A stretch of 64,000 nt of DNA, from positions 10,889,001 through 10,953,000 of the forward strand of contig CM060899.1 of the NCBI GenBank assembly GCA_030762935.1. Direction: 5' to 3'. Below, in pieces: positions 41,143-53,400 of the stretch (the first letter of the stretch is position 1; every line of letters starts with the position of its first letter). The notes beneath the pieces were generated by a model. It was not told the DNA's origin. It saw nothing but the letters and a program-made list of their open reading frames with translations, and searched no databases. The position numbers and the translations under genes were made by a program. This stretch comes from Hymenopus coronatus. Its lineage: Eukaryota > Arthropoda > Insecta > Mantodea > Hymenopodidae.

Positions 41143-42620
41143 GCGTATTTAAAAGTGAATTTTCGATTGCGTGTGGTGGTCGTCGCGATATCGTAAAACA
41201 TATAAATACTCAAAAACATATCAAAGCGACAAGTGCTTCTGCAATAAGTGCCAGGTTACCTTTATTTTTTAAACATAAAGATATGAATAAAGAAGACTTA
41301 GTATGGGCAGCTAAGGAAGCAACATTTTCGTTTCATGTGGCACAACACGATTTTAATTTGAAGTCAGCTGGTTGTCAGTCACGGCTCGTGTGTAAACTAT
41401 ATAATCCAAAGTTTTCGAGTGCCAAAAAAAAAAAAAAAAAAAAAAAACTGAGTGTATAGCTGTTAATGTAATGTCACCAAGGAGTAATTTCTGAGTTAGA
41501 GCATGCCAATTATCTTACAATCACAGTTGATGCTTCCAATAGACTAGATACCAAAGTAGTTCCAATTGTGATAAAAGGCATTGGAATACAATGATTAGAA
41601 TTTATCGAACTGTGTGGAGAGACCTCAGAAATATTAACAACTCTTGTTCTGAAAAACTTACACACTCATAATCTGACCTATGATGTATGCTTCTGTGCCG
41701 ATAACGCGAACACTAATTTTGGAGGTGTTAACGAACAGGGGAAATCTAATGTATTTAGAAAATTACAAGAAAGACTAGGGATAAAATACTCGCTGTAGGC
41801 TGCGGCGCTAACATTATTCATAACTGTGTTCAGCTACTCCCCTTTGAAGCAATTGTTAAGATTTACAAACAGCTTTATATTTGCGCAGTAAGAGTTTCGC
41901 AATTAAAAAACTTTTGTAAATATGCGGAGATTGATATCTTAAACTTCTTTCGCATAGCTGAACCAAATTTCTCAGTTTTTTACCTGCCAAAATCGAATAC
42001 TTTTAATTTTTCATGGGTTAAATCAGTCGTTCTCTCTCAAAATTCGTGCTCGAAAATTATATAAGACTTTTTTTAATAATCCTTTCAATGATATATATAA
42101 ACCATGACGTTCTACAAATGTTTAGTGAATGTATTCGTGAAATGGAAAAAAATGTGGCATCACTGCAACAAAGGTTTCAATTAGGTACAATGATTACAAC
42201 CAAAAACTTGTTACAAAAAATCGCCTTTTTATTCTGCAAATAGCAACACAAAAGATCACTTCATTAATTAATAAAGGACTAATAACCTTAGAGGTTGTTA
42301 AAGAAAACTTGATTTTTTTATAATAGGTGTACTTAGAAATTTGGGGAAATGGTTTTAATGGGGCAGCTCGATTCCTTTGGTTTTCTTTGAGAAAAATTTG
42401 TGAATTATCTTCGCAGGATATTCAAATATGAGCAGAATTCATAAATAATATCATCCCAAACAATGACAAAAAATAAAATGTGATTGACATTGACAAGCTG
42501 TTTGATGAATTTGTTGCTGTTAGCACAATATTACATATCATTAAGGGTTCAATTGGTGGTATAGAAGCCGTTGATTTGTAGGTAGAGCTCTTCAAAAGGT
42601 TACATTTAGCTCAAAGTCAA
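41143..42620 (+). pseudogene. hAT-like (ZBED-related) transposase remnant
   Basis: Fragments of a protein of the BED-finger/hAT transposase superfamily are readable on the plus strand with frameshifts and stops. These include FKSEFSIACGGRRDIVKHI (the second half of a BED-like finger), LPLFFKHKDMNKEDLVW, CFCADNANTNFGG followed by KSNVFRKLQ, then GANIIHNCVQLLPFEA and an IDIDKLFDEF-like C-terminal piece. The CADN-NTNFGG block with a downstream G-H/N-I-HN segment is a pattern I associate with hAT-derived genes. A run of 24 A's at 41424-41447 interrupts it. No terminal inverted repeats were identified. Old and non-functional; whether it was a transposon or a host gene derived from one is open. Confidence 0.65.
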
Positions 42621-42624
42621 TGTC

Positions 42625-43840
42625 TTAATGACACGGAACGCCGAGTGATAATTGGCGGAACTGGCACACTTGCAATTGTGCTACCAAGGACGTCTGCCAC
42701 AGCAAATCAACTACGGTGTCGGTGTCCACAAATAGCCCCGGTATGGAGGTACCAGTCTGCTTACCGGCAACATGGCGGAGCTTCTCCCACACAACGGATG
42801 AAGGTGTTTGTGCGATTAAAGGTAGACACAAACGAATTCCATGAAGACCTTTTGCTATCCTGAATAATTCGGCGTGTCCGTGCGCGTGTTTGTTTAAAAA
42901 TGATCAAAAGCTCTAGCGTAGGGTATTGGCGAAATACCCTAAGGGCCCTCCTACGAGCAAGAATGGCATCGCGGCACTGGGCAGTCCACCAAGGGACCGG
43001 TAAACGTTTAGGGTAGGAAGATGTCCGGGGTATGGTTTGCTCGGCGACGGAGATTATAACGTATTTAAAGTGCTCGACCATATGGTCAAACGTGTGGAAC
43101 TGACGGTCGCCAAACACAGCCAGAGCGGAAAAGAGAGCCCAGTCCGACTTAGACAGCTGCCAAGTGCTCGTACGAGATGAGGGAATATGGTGTGAAAGCA
43201 GGTTGAAGACACAATGACAATGATCGCTGGAATGAGTGTCAGATACTACGTTCCTTTGGAAGCGGTGAGCAAGCTGTGCAGAACAAACAGAAATGCCCAG
43301 ATGGGAAAGCGTGGCAGAATAATCGGAAATGAAAATAGGTTCACCGGTGTTCAAAACAGGAAGATTATATTGATCCAAAAGGTCACCAACGCGTACAGGC
43401 CCTAGGGGAACTCCAAAGGGGATGGTGAGCATTAAAATCACCCAGCAGAAGAAAAGGTGCCAGGAGCTAAGACATAAAATTGACCAGATCAGCGGCGCAG
43501 AGGATAGACGAAGGCGGAACATAGACATTACATACAGTGAAGGAGAAACCAGGAAGAATAAGTCGGGTATCAACAGCTTGCAAGGTAGTGGTAAACGAGA
43601 ACGGCTTACCAGTGATGTCATTGCGCGTTAGTATCATGACACCTCCATGAGCAGCAGAGTCTTCCTCCGGTGGGAGGTCAAAACGCACCAGAAGGTATTT
43701 CTGCAGAACAAAGGTATCAGGGGGGAGCGAAGCCTCGTCTCCTGCAGACACAGAACCAGCGGATTATAGGACTGCAGTAACAGCTGCAGTTCCACGCTAT
43801 GTGTACGGACACCGCGGATATTCCAGGTAAGGAGAGCCAT
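42625..43840 (-). pseudogene. Copy R (divergent LINE subfamily) ORF2: endonuclease and RT linker
   Basis: ORF2 starts at 43840 with MALLTWNIRGVRTH and a QET motif (LVLCLQETRL). The LNTGEPIFISD and SDH blocks, PVPWWTAQCRDAILARRRAL and the DSKRSSWNSFV region follow. The protein is well diverged from the young family but collinear with it. There is a frameshift in the first 70 codons and another after the NRTNTF segment. The copy ends near 42625, around ORF2 residue 400, so most RT and all RNase H are missing. It represents a second subfamily that shares the same 5' terminus. Confidence 0.85.
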
Positions 43841-43861
43841 GGAGCTGGGGTAGACGCGTGA

Positions 43862-45051
43862 TAGGGAATCGGCGGATCAGAATCTCAGAATGCGGTTGGG
43901 TTGCAGCAAAAATAGACGAAGTTAAGGTGGACGCATTTTGGTTCTTTGCGCACTTAGGACACACAATAGTGCAGCCAGCGTCATCGTCGTTATATGTGGA
44001 TGTATGGGAGCCGGAAGATCCTCTACGGCTCGTTGAACGAGAACGGAAAATTGAAGGTTATCAGCGGCGTTGTGTTCTTTACGAGAGACAGCCACAGAAG
44101 GTGTCGGCCTAACTAAAAACTTGCGAACAAGCTCTGGTGAAAGATCAATTGAGGGAATGAAAGCTATTGGTGTTGAACGCTGCAAGGTCGTTGTGGTCAG
44201 GAACTGGTCAGATTGCGTAAATGCGTCCGCAACAGGCACGGTTTGTAGTGCCACTGAGGAAACAGGAGTGTGTTGGAGGGCTGATGGGTAATCTGAGATG
44301 GTCGCAGGCTGCAATTGTTGGAAGCGACGCCGGGCATCAAGAAAAGTTAGGCGTTCCTTAATTCGCAACTCCTGGATGGCCTTTTCCTCGAGAAGACGTG
44401 GACACTGCCGGGAGCTGGATGGATGGTTTCCTTTACAATGGACGCAACAAGGGTCTCGAGCACAAGCAGTGTCCCCGTGAGCAGGTTGGCCGCAACGCTC
44501 ACACGTAGCGACGAAGGTGCACCGGCTTTGGATGTGACCAAACTGCTGATAACGGAAACAACACATAGGATTCAGTATATATGGCCTCAGAGCGGCACGT
44601 TCATACCCACAGTAGAGTGCCTCAGGTAAGCTGGTGCCTTTGAAGCTAAAAAAAAACACTGTGCGTAGCGCAACCGACTGACCATCACGTTTACCTAGAG
44701 GACGGTATGCCTGACATACACCTTGGTCGGAGAGATTGGAAACAATGTCTGCATCTGAAAGACAGTCTAAGCAGCTGGTGGTCACTACGCATTTACAAGT
44801 ATTCAAAGCTTTATGTGGGGCTACCGTTATTGGGTAGGAACCCAACAAACCGGCCTTCAGGAGCTTCTTAGACTGGTCTTCGGTCTTGGTTTCTACTCTC
44901 TGGCCCTGGTTGCGTAGCTTACTTTGGCACAGATTCTGTCAATTTCCCGTTGGATATAAAATGGGTTAATATCTCTCATTGATTCTTATTCACAAGGTAA
45001 AGTCACTACCAAAAAGCGGTCAAATGGAAGAGTTTTGCGCGGAGGGATCAT
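43862..45051 (-). pseudogene. Copy R ORF1 (CCHC protein), frameshifted
   Basis: The likely start is at 45051 (MIPPRKTLPFDRF). The first ~65 codons are broken by indels. From 44848 to 43922 a 308-codon frame is open. It retains SYPITVAPHKAL and ALRPYILNP and then CCHC-type knuckles: the first has lost one cysteine (CCFRYQQFGH), while the second (CERCGQPAHGDTAC) and third (CVHCKGNHPSSSRQC) are intact. ERLTFLDARRRF matches VSFLEARKLL of the young family. The C-terminal tail is shorter and different. Same architecture as the young ORF1, but too divergent to be a recent copy. Confidence 0.82.
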
Positions 45052-45877
45052 GATGATATAGCCCCCTTCCGGTGCTGTCGGCGTCAGCCTGCCATCCGGG
45101 GGAAATAGAAAAAAGACACCAAAAATACTTTCCCGTCTGTGCAGCCTGGGAGACCGCTCCCAGACCGATCTCACGGAGTACTTAGGAGGAGTTATGCTCC
45201 AGCCTCCACTGCTGGTCCATACGGGTAAGCTCTCCACAATGCACAATCCGGCTTTATGCCCCTACCACAGCTATTAGCTCCTGTGGCCCTCCACGTAAGG
45301 TCATGATGGGTAATGACACATCCATGAATTCAGGGGACTTGTGGTTGATTACACCGGGTTTCCGATTGCAGTAACATGTCCGGTCCGTGATTCTAACCCG
45401 ACGACTTGCGTTCCTCGGGAGATTAGCACGAGCCGGGCTCCCAGAGAAGCTACGTGGGTGTACATATCGGTATGGATGAGCTCCGCACCTAAGGCTTACA
45501 CAAAGGGACAGTGTGAAGGGTCCACTCAACCGTCACGCCTGAGACCTCCGAAGAGCACACAAGTTGGAAGCCGCACTGGAACCGTAGGACAGGAACCACG
45601 GAGATAGAAGAAAGATCCCTGTTGGTGATGCAGAAGTTAATAAACCTAAAGCTTGAAAGAACTAAATATATAGAGAATAAGCCTAGAAGAAGGAGAAGTT
45701 GAGGCGAGTAAACTCGCACCCACAAGAACATACACAAACAAATGCGCACAGACACACGCAGCCACGAACACAAAACGTGGCCCAGTGGATGGCGATGGGG
45801 AAGGTGATATGGCGGCGAGTGGCTCGGGAACCCCCGGATGCGCCAAACTCGTACCTACCGTAGTAGGCCCCTGGGGG
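45052..45877 (-). other. Copy R 5' UTR and 5' end
   Basis: Upstream of R's ORF1 about 825 bases separate the start from a 5' end at 45877, nearly twice the young family's 460-bp UTR. Only the first ~75 bases match other copies: the C-run, AGGGGCC, the CCTAC-TACG-GTAGG hairpin and then CGAGCCACTCGCCGCC, which is also the end of fragment Q. The rest shows no similarity to the young UTR. A run AGAATAAGCC and short CA-rich stretch sit near 45670-45760. No protein-coding frame of note. Confidence 0.7.
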
Positions 45878-46205
45878 CCGAGTGCACTGGGCACGACCTC
45901 CGCCGTCGCCGGTTCTGGTGATAAGGGACACTTCACCGGGCAAGCCCAGTGCCCCAGCTACCCAAAGAGCAGCATACATCAACTCCACCAGCCTTGACAC
46001 ATTCATCTACACGCGGAGGTCCTGATGCTTACGGCTAAGCTGACGGTGGAGGGATTTTTTAGTCGGTATGCCAACATGGGAAACCCCGACACTCCGGACT
46101 TTCCCGGGTCAGCCTTTAAGGTGGATTGTTTCCCTCCACTCAAAAAAAAAATCAACTTTGTACATTCGTATTGGTCAGTCTTTATGTGCGCATCAATTCT
46201 CGACA
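45878..46205. other. Unassigned GC-rich block
   Basis: About 330 bases upstream of R's 5' end, GC-rich compared with the following 740 bases and ending in a run of ten A's at 46143-46152. Short open frames exist on both strands but none resembles a known protein. It could be a remnant of another repeat; nothing more can be said from sequence alone. Confidence 0.4.
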
Positions 46206-46949
46206 CCGGGATAGCGTTCTAAGGGAGCGCGTGCTGTAGAATACAATCTTCATTTATCTGTGCAATTCTGTAGTTTTAATAATTACTGTATCTAGTAATA
46301 ACCAAGAATATACAAGAACATCTTACCAGTGAAATCAGTGTATTATTTAATAAATATTATATTACTTGGAATGAATTATCTCCTACGAGGCCACGACCTG
46401 AGAAATAATTATACTACGTATTACCGTGATTAATACTAAATAAGAATGAATCTCAAATAGCTCTTCGACTGAATGTGATTACACATTGAATAATATATGT
46501 GCCTAAAAAATTATCACAGAACTGAGAGTAATTATTATTTGTTACATAAGATATATTAAGATTTCCTTCATGTAAATGCAAGGTACGGTTGAAATGTTCC
46601 CTGTAGGTTTCACTTTTTGAAACACCCACTATAATTCTTGGAGTATTTTTTTCACTTTGAAAATTTGTTTATTGTTTACGCTATTCCTCCTTAATATTGG
46701 AAATGTGTGTGAAAATAGGCAATGTAGCAACGTTTTAGCACATCTAATGTAACAGGTGACTTCAGTTCATAGAAATAAAACAAGTTCTTTTTAATTTTAA
46801 AGTTAAATGCTCCGCATAACTCTCCCAGTAAATATTGAAATATATCTATAGTCCTAAGAGTTTGGTTTTAGGTTTGCTATTTATAGTTTTAGTTCCAAGT
46901 TTGACTCAGGCTTGATTGATATGTATGCTGATTTTGTGTTGAAAATAGA
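46206..46949. other. AT-rich intergenic stretch
   Basis: Some 740 bases of AT-rich sequence with no long frame, no tandem repeat and no similarity to the retrotransposons. It is probably the only piece of the window that may be ordinary host intergenic DNA. Confidence 0.6.
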
Positions 46950-48544
46950 TTTTACCTCACTGAGGATGAGATAGGAAGCACAGTACTCGGCTGCGTTGCT
47001 GCCGTCTACTGCCATATCCACCAGTTCTTACTCTGTAAGCCGACGTGACCAGGAATCCACACTCCACATTAACACTGGAACTGTGTGAAATGTGGAGGAG
47101 GTCCTGGATCCGCTGCAATATAGGGTTGTGGTCGTACAACTCACGAACGCTCTGAAAGGCACTAAGAGAATCGCTCATTATGAGGCAGTCACCCAAATTC
47201 CAACAGCGAATTACAGAATGGCTTGATAGATGACATATAGTTCAGCAGTATAAGTGGCTGTACTACTATGCAGACCAAAAGTATAGTTGCGGTCCCAGTA
47301 ACAAATGCACATCCAACAACGTGGGCGAACTTATTGCTGTCGGTGTATATACAAATGTAGTGGGATAAACATTCTAAAAAAGCAAATACAGATACTAGAT
47401 ACGGACATTGTAGTTTTCTCGTACACCGTAATCCGAAGTTCTACGTGGGATGTATCACGTAACTAAGGGGGGGGGTGCAACCCTCTCTCCATTGGAAAAT
47501 ATGCGAGGCAGTTCGATATAGTGTTTCGGAAAGAGCTCACAGAAACGGAAAACAGCAGTCTCGGAACTAAGTAACAACTTTCCTTATCGTTGAAAAAAGG
47601 GATACATGTCTAATTCGAAGGCATGCTGCTAAGCCCACAGCTATAATTTTACCTAGCAATATTTCACGCCGACATCGCAGAGGGGGTTCTGCCGATTCGG
47701 CGTTGAGGTAACAACTGGGCTGGTTGGAAAAGCTCCAACAGCCACACGGATGTCCTGATGATGAACTGTGTCTAATCTTATCAGCACAGATAGTCGTGCT
47801 GAAGAATACACAGTGCATCTTTAGGTAACTTGAATCGAATCAGCGCTCGTTAAAGACGGAATAAGACTGTCTGATCTCCTCCCCAAGGTTTGTCACTTAA
47901 CATCCGTAAAATATTCAAAGAACAGTCAGATCGCGCTTTAAGCTGTGCTATATATGGTGGCCAGCATATCAACTCAAAGAATCTCGCCTGATCTGCGAAA
48001 GGAAATACATCTGGCCCGAGATGAAGAGAAGGAGCCATTCGCCACCTACGGCGACAGAAGTTAACGCAGACCATCTTCTCAGTTAGGAAACCAAAGTCGT
48101 TTTTGGTGCTCCAATCTTAGAGATTGTTGCAACACCGTTGGAGGCGGCGTTCCAAAAACGGCCTACGATGAGAACTGCAAAAAATGGAAAAGTCGTCTAT
48201 GAATAAGCATGAAGAGACCCCTGGGGAATATATAGAAAGATAGCATTAACTGCAACAGAAAACAGCGTCACGCTCAAAACCGAACCCTGTGGCACACCGT
48301 TTTCTTGAATAAAAGCGTTCAAAAAAAAAAAACCCAGCCGACTGTTACTCGGAAAAGCCTCATAAATTCCCGAAAAAACTGCGGTAGACGTCCACGTATA
48401 TGCCAACTGAGGAGGGATCGTAATATTCCTCGTCAACACGTATCATAGGCATTCTCCAAGTCAAGGAATATTCCAACTGCATAACAGTTCTTAAGAAATC
48501 CGTCAATTATCTGTATCGATAGCAATACAAGATGTCCAGTCGCT
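46950..48544 (-). pseudogene. Copy J (old LINE) ORF2 C-terminal half: RT and RNase H
   Basis: On the minus strand, from 48544 leftwards: HLVLLSIQIIDGFLKN, FLDLENAYDTC, NGVPQGSVLSVTLF, a SLHAYS stretch in place of the SCLFVDD segment after a frameshift, then VCVNFCRRRW, AESAEPPLRCRREILL and the RNase H piece MGDCLIMSDSLSAFQSVREL. Similarity fades at about 46950, inside RNase H, so the 3' end is lost. Many frameshifts and stops. L-M is inserted at the right end, and J continues at 57034 without loss of sequence. Confidence 0.85.
48533..48544 (+). repeat. Target-site duplication of the L-M unit (left copy)
   Basis: TGTCCAGTCGCT at 48533-48544 and TGTCCAGCCGCT at 57034-57045 flank the combined L-M insertion, differing at one base. 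There is no such pair around L alone or M alone. Confidence 0.85.
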
Positions 48545-49005
48545 CCCCCCAGGGGCCTACTACGGTAGGTACGGGTTAGGCGCACCCGGGGTCCCGAGCC
48601 ACCTTGACTCCCTCTGTGGGCAACCTCAGAGTGGTGAGGGAGCCAGAAGGTCAAAATGCCCACCCACGTGTAGGCCGTGCGTGGAGACCCGTGTCGGTGA
48701 AGAGGAATATCCTGGTTGGTTGAGGGTTGCGTACCTGAGCCTGGGCTTCTGTCTTTCAGTAACTGGGGAGGGTGCGCAGCCTAATACACCGCTTTGGTTT
48801 CTGATTTGCCTAAACGGGAGGCTAGGGACTAACCCACCCCTAGTCAATCGGCCAGGACTAGGTATTACACCGAACTCCAGGGTGAGTGGGACGGCGAGCC
48901 CGCTATATCCCCTGTGTAGCCCTGTCACCCCAGTGGGGTGACCCCTCGTTGGGCTCCGTGGTGGGTGGGGAGCACTGGGGGATGAATTTATTCAATTTTT
49001 TTTTT

Positions 49006-50463
49006 ATGGCACCAAAACTTAAACCCCTGATTTCAAATAAAGACGTTGGAAAGGAAGTAGTCGAGTCATGTGGTCCTCGCTACTTGGTTATTCATAGGAC
49101 AGAGGAAGGTAAGAAGTTCCTTACGGTGAGCCCTTTTACTATCCAAAAGGGTCTCGATGCCATTGCTGGTCCTGTTAAATCCTGCGTTCGAGCTCGCAAT
49201 GGTACACTTCTTGTCGAAGCCAACTCCGCCTCGCAAGCTGCAAGGATTCTTAAAGCCACCATGTTAGCCAGCTATCCAGTGAAGGTCGAGGTGCACAAGT
49301 CGCTGAACTCCTCCCGCGGTGTAATAACAACCCGCGCGTTGGACGGTTTGTCTATTGAAGAGATCCAAGAGAATCTAGCGACTCAGGGTGTCTCAGCTGT
49401 TTATCGGGTACAACGTAAGATCAACGGTGAATTCCTGCCTACTCGTACCCTGTTTCTTACTTTTGATCGGGTTGATCTGCCTCAAAAGATTAGAGCAGGG
49501 TATGAAGCCATCGAAGTTAGGCCTTATATACCCAATCCGCTGAGGTGCTTTAAATGCCAACGTTTTGGTCACACTAGTGAGTTGTGTACCGGCAAGTCCA
49601 CCTGCGTCCACTGCGGTGACATCTCCCACGATGGGGCTTGTGCTTCAGCTCCATCGTGTGTGAACTGTAACGGGGAACACCCATCTAGTTCCCGAGACTG
49701 CCCCCGTTTTGCAGAGGAACGAGCGATCCAGGAGATACGGGTGAAAGAGAAGGTGTCCTTCTTGGAAGCCCGGAAGCTCCTGCGACTCCGCCAACCCTCT
49801 GCCCCGAGGTCCGGTACCTATAGCTCAGTTGCAGCTAAACCGGTACCGCGTCGGGAAATCGCAACACAGACCGGCGATATGAACGGGGCTACAATTGCGG
49901 AAAAGGTTATTTTAGCCCAAGCGCTGCCAAAACCTTCGGCACCTACACCCAAGTTGGTATCAACATCTGCCAAATCCGCTAGCTTACAGAATAGTCCTGC
50001 ACAGTTGTCACCGAAAGCCTCGACCTCTGGAACTAAAGTTGGTAAATTCACGACGTCTTCTGCCCCGGAAAAACAGTTTAAGACCAAGTATGTACGACAA
50101 GACTTCTTGAAAGAGAATGTGCAATCTATTACCAAGTCATCTAAAGGTAAGAAAAGTTCACGCAACTCCACACGTGTATCCTCCTCTGAAGGGTCATCTG
50201 GGGAGGAGGGCGTGAATCGGCGACGGCCGTCTTCGCCGATCAGCACATCCAATCGGTTCGAACTACTTGGACCTAAAACTGCTCTTGAAAAAGGGACCTC
50301 GCTTGTGGAGGAGATGGACCAGGAGGATTCTGCCGCCACTGCCAGAGGGACAGTGCGGAAACGGCAGGATCGTGCTCCTGAAAATAGTACTAGCCCAACG
50401 CCTAAGAAGAACAAATTGAACCGACCAGCTAATCCCAATCTGCAGAAGCGTCTTTCGATTTGA
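49006..50463 (+). CDS. LINE ORF1 RNA-binding protein (copy L)
   Basis: This intact 485 aa ORF1 starts at 49006. A T-run of ten upstream puts the ATG at 48982 and further upstream Met codons in frame, so a longer frame of 525 codons is open from 48886. The shorter start is chosen because it is the one shared by all copies. The three CCHC knuckles are intact. The N-terminus matches C and F, whereas GVITTR and GDISHDG match E, G and H, which places a possible exchange point within the first ~105 codons. Confidence 0.93.
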   Translation: MAPKLKPLISNKDVGKEVVESCGPRYLVIHRTEEGKKFLTVSPFTIQKGLDAIAGPVKSCVRARNGTLLVEANSASQAARILKATMLASYPVKVEVHKSLNSSRGVITTRALDGLSIEEIQENLATQGVSAVYRVQRKINGEFLPTRTLFLTFDRVDLPQKIRAGYEAIEVRPYIPNPLRCFKCQRFGHTSELCTGKSTCVHCGDISHDGACASAPSCVNCNGEHPSSSRDCPRFAEERAIQEIRVKEKVSFLEARKLLRLRQPSAPRSGTYSSVAAKPVPRREIATQTGDMNGATIAEKVILAQALPKPSAPTPKLVSTSAKSASLQNSPAQLSPKASTSGTKVGKFTTSSAPEKQFKTKYVRQDFLKENVQSITKSSKGKKSSRNSTRVSSSEGSSGEEGVNRRRPSSPISTSNRFELLGPKTALEKGTSLVEEMDQEDSAATARGTVRKRQDRAPENSTSPTPKKNKLNRPANPNLQKRLSI

Positions 50464-50485
50464 AACTTATCCCATAATATACTCA

Positions 50486-53400
50486 ATGGCTATCCTCCAT
50501 TGGAACATACGCGGAATTCGACCACATCGTCCAGAGCTTGACTTGTTGCTGCGCCAGCATGAACCCTTGGCTGTATGTTTACAAGAGACGAAGCTCCGTC
50601 CACAGGACACCGTTACCATCAGGCAGTACTCCTCCGTACGATGTGATTTATCCCCGGAGGACGGTGTCCCGGCACATGGGGGCACTATGATGCTTATTCG
50701 AGATGATATTTTTGCCAACTCCGTACCCATACAATCTGCAATCCAGTCCGTTGCTGTCAGCATTAAGCTACCCTCCGCTTCATTCACCATTTGCAGTATC
50801 TATTTGCCTCCATCTGCGGACCTCTCGCACAGCGACTTAGAACACCTCATTTCGCAGTTGCCACCACCCTTTTTATTGGTAGGCGACGTCAATGCCCATC
50901 ACCCTCTTTGGGGCTCTCCTCGGGCTTGTGCGAGAGGTACGCTATTTAAAGACTTCTTGGATAGTCAGAATCTTGCTCTCTTGAACACCGGAGAGCCCAC
51001 CTTTCTATCTGACGCATTTCATAGTTTTTCACACATTGACATTGCAATTTGTTCCCCTCAGCTGGCAGTCACCTTATGCTGGAATATCATCTCGGATTTG
51101 CATTCTAGTGACCACTTTCCTTGTCGTATTAGTGTCTTGACACCCGTTGTATGTTCCACCCGTTTACCTAGTTGGCGCCTAGACCACGCCAGCTGGGAAC
51201 TGTACTCCCACTTGGCTGAATTTAGCTACGAAGAGCACGACTCTGTGAACCACTTGGTCGAACATCTTACAGGGACCATTCTTTCTGCTGCTGAGCAATC
51301 CATTCCGCGTTCGACTGGCTACAGCCGTCGATTTCCGGTACCTTGGTGGACCGCTGACTGTCGGGATGCTATTCGCGCTCGCAGACGAGCTCTACGGGTT
51401 TTCCAGCGTTTTCCTACACTGGATAACCTGATACACTATAAACGGATGCGTGCACATTCTAGGCGGGTTATTAAGGATAGCAAAAAGATGTCATGGAATA
51501 AATTCGTGGGTTCCTTTAATCGACATACACCTTCCTCTGTCGTATGGGATAAGTTAAGACGTGTGGCTGGGAAACCGAACCATATGCCCATCGCCGGTCT
51601 CAAAACACCTACCGGAGCTGTTGTTGATACATTTGACGTGGCGAATACTTTAGGCAGTGCTTTCGCTGAGGTGTCTAGCTCAGGCAACTATTCCCCTGAG
51701 TTTCTTACAGTTAAGAACCAGGTGGAATCTCAAGAATTCTCGTTTCTTTCTGGCAACCTTGAGGATTATAATCGCCTTTTCACCCTGGCAGAGCTAGACA
51801 ATGCACTCTCCTCTTCACGACACTCAGCACCAGGTCCAGATGGTATCCCCGTCCAAATGTTGCAACATCTCTCTCCTGATGGCAAAGATTTCCTACTCGA
51901 GGTCTATAATCGTGTCTGGGTTGATGGCATTTTTCCAGACAAGTGGCGGGAGGCCACCATCATACCCATTCTTAAACCTGGAAAGGACCGCCATCTTCCT
52001 TCCAGTTACCGTCCTATTTCCCTCACCAGTTGCGTTTGCAAGGTGATGGAACGCATGATCAATGGACGGTTGGTGTGGTGGCTGGAATCCCACAATCTTC
52101 TGACGAACATCCAGTGTGGCTTTCGACGACGACGTTCAACTGCTGACCACCTTGTCTCTCTGTCAACTCAGATTATGGACGGGTTTCTTAAGAACAGCCC
52201 CACAGTTGGGATATTTTTTGACCTCGAGAAGGCCTACGACACGTGTTGGCGGGCGGGAATATTGCGTTCTCTGCACAACTGGAACATACGTGGACGCCTA
52301 CCGTTGGTCATTCAGGAGTTTATGCGGGACCGCGTTTTTCGAGTGAGGGTGGGTTCGGTTTTTTCTAACCATTTTATTCAAGAGAACGGTGTGCCGCAGG
52401 GCTCGGTACTCAGCGTGACTCTATTTGCTATTGCGATAAATTCCATATCACTATGTGTGCCTCAAGGTGTCTCTTCCTGTTTATTCGTGGACGACTTTGC
52501 CATCTTCTGTACTTCTCAGCGTACACCGTTTTTGGAACGCCGTCTCCAGCGGTGTTTGGACAATCTCTATGCATGGAGCTCGAAACACGGTTTTCGTTTC
52601 TCCGCTGAGAAGACAGTCTGCGTTAACTTCTGGCGCCGTAAGTGGCATATGCCGCCGTCTCTTCGACTCGGGCCAGATTTACTTCCTTTCGCAGACGAGG
52701 CGAGATTCCTTGGTTTGATCTTCGATCGGAAACTTTGTTGGGCACCACAAATAGCACAGCTTAGAGCACGATGTGACCGTTCTCTAAATCTTTTACGGAT
52801 ACTAAGTGGCAAGTCTTGGGGTGCGGATCGGACGACATTGCTCCGTCTTTATCGTGCTGTTATTCGTTCGAAGTTGGACTATGGCAGCATTGTGTATTCT
52901 TCAGCTCGACCTTCAGTGCTCAGAAGGTTAGACACAGTCCATAACCAGGGCATCCGTGTGGCCGTTGGAGCTTTTCCAACGAGCCCAGTTGTTAGCCTCT
53001 ACGCCGAATCGGGAGAACCTCCTCTGCGTTGTCGGCGTGATGTCCTGCTTGCTAATTATGGCTGTGGGCTGAAGTGTATGCCTGGGCATCCAACTTATCA
53101 CGCGTTTTTCTCCCCTGAGCTGCACGAGCGATACTGCCTCCGCTCTCTGAGCCCCAGGCCAGCAGGTTTTCGTTTCCGTGAGCTTCTACGCCAGCACCAT
53201 GTTGACATTCCTCGGCTGTTATCCAAGGGAGAGAGTATACACCCCCCTTGGTTACGCGCTACCTCCCATGTCGATCTCGGGATGACGCTCTACGGGAAAT
53301 CTGTTACGCCTCTTGATAGTATTCGTCGTTGCTTTTTAGAAGTTTTATCCAAATACAGTGGCCGTATTTGTATTTACACCGATGGTAGTAAGAGCCCCGA

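Noticed and set aside
45360..45420. Possible tRNA-type B box (GGGTTAGAATCAC on the minus strand)
   Set aside because: Several mismatches to the B-box consensus, no A box at the right distance and no cloverleaf; insufficient for a tRNA or tRNA-derived SINE call.
45784..45877. Considered a separate short SINE-like element because it resembles fragment Q
   Set aside because: Reading the minus strand onward leads without a break to the ORF1 start of copy R at 45051, so it is simply R's own 5' end.
46206..46949. Host gene or exon in the AT-rich stretch
   Set aside because: No open frame of useful length, no splice-site/coding pattern and no recognisable protein similarity.
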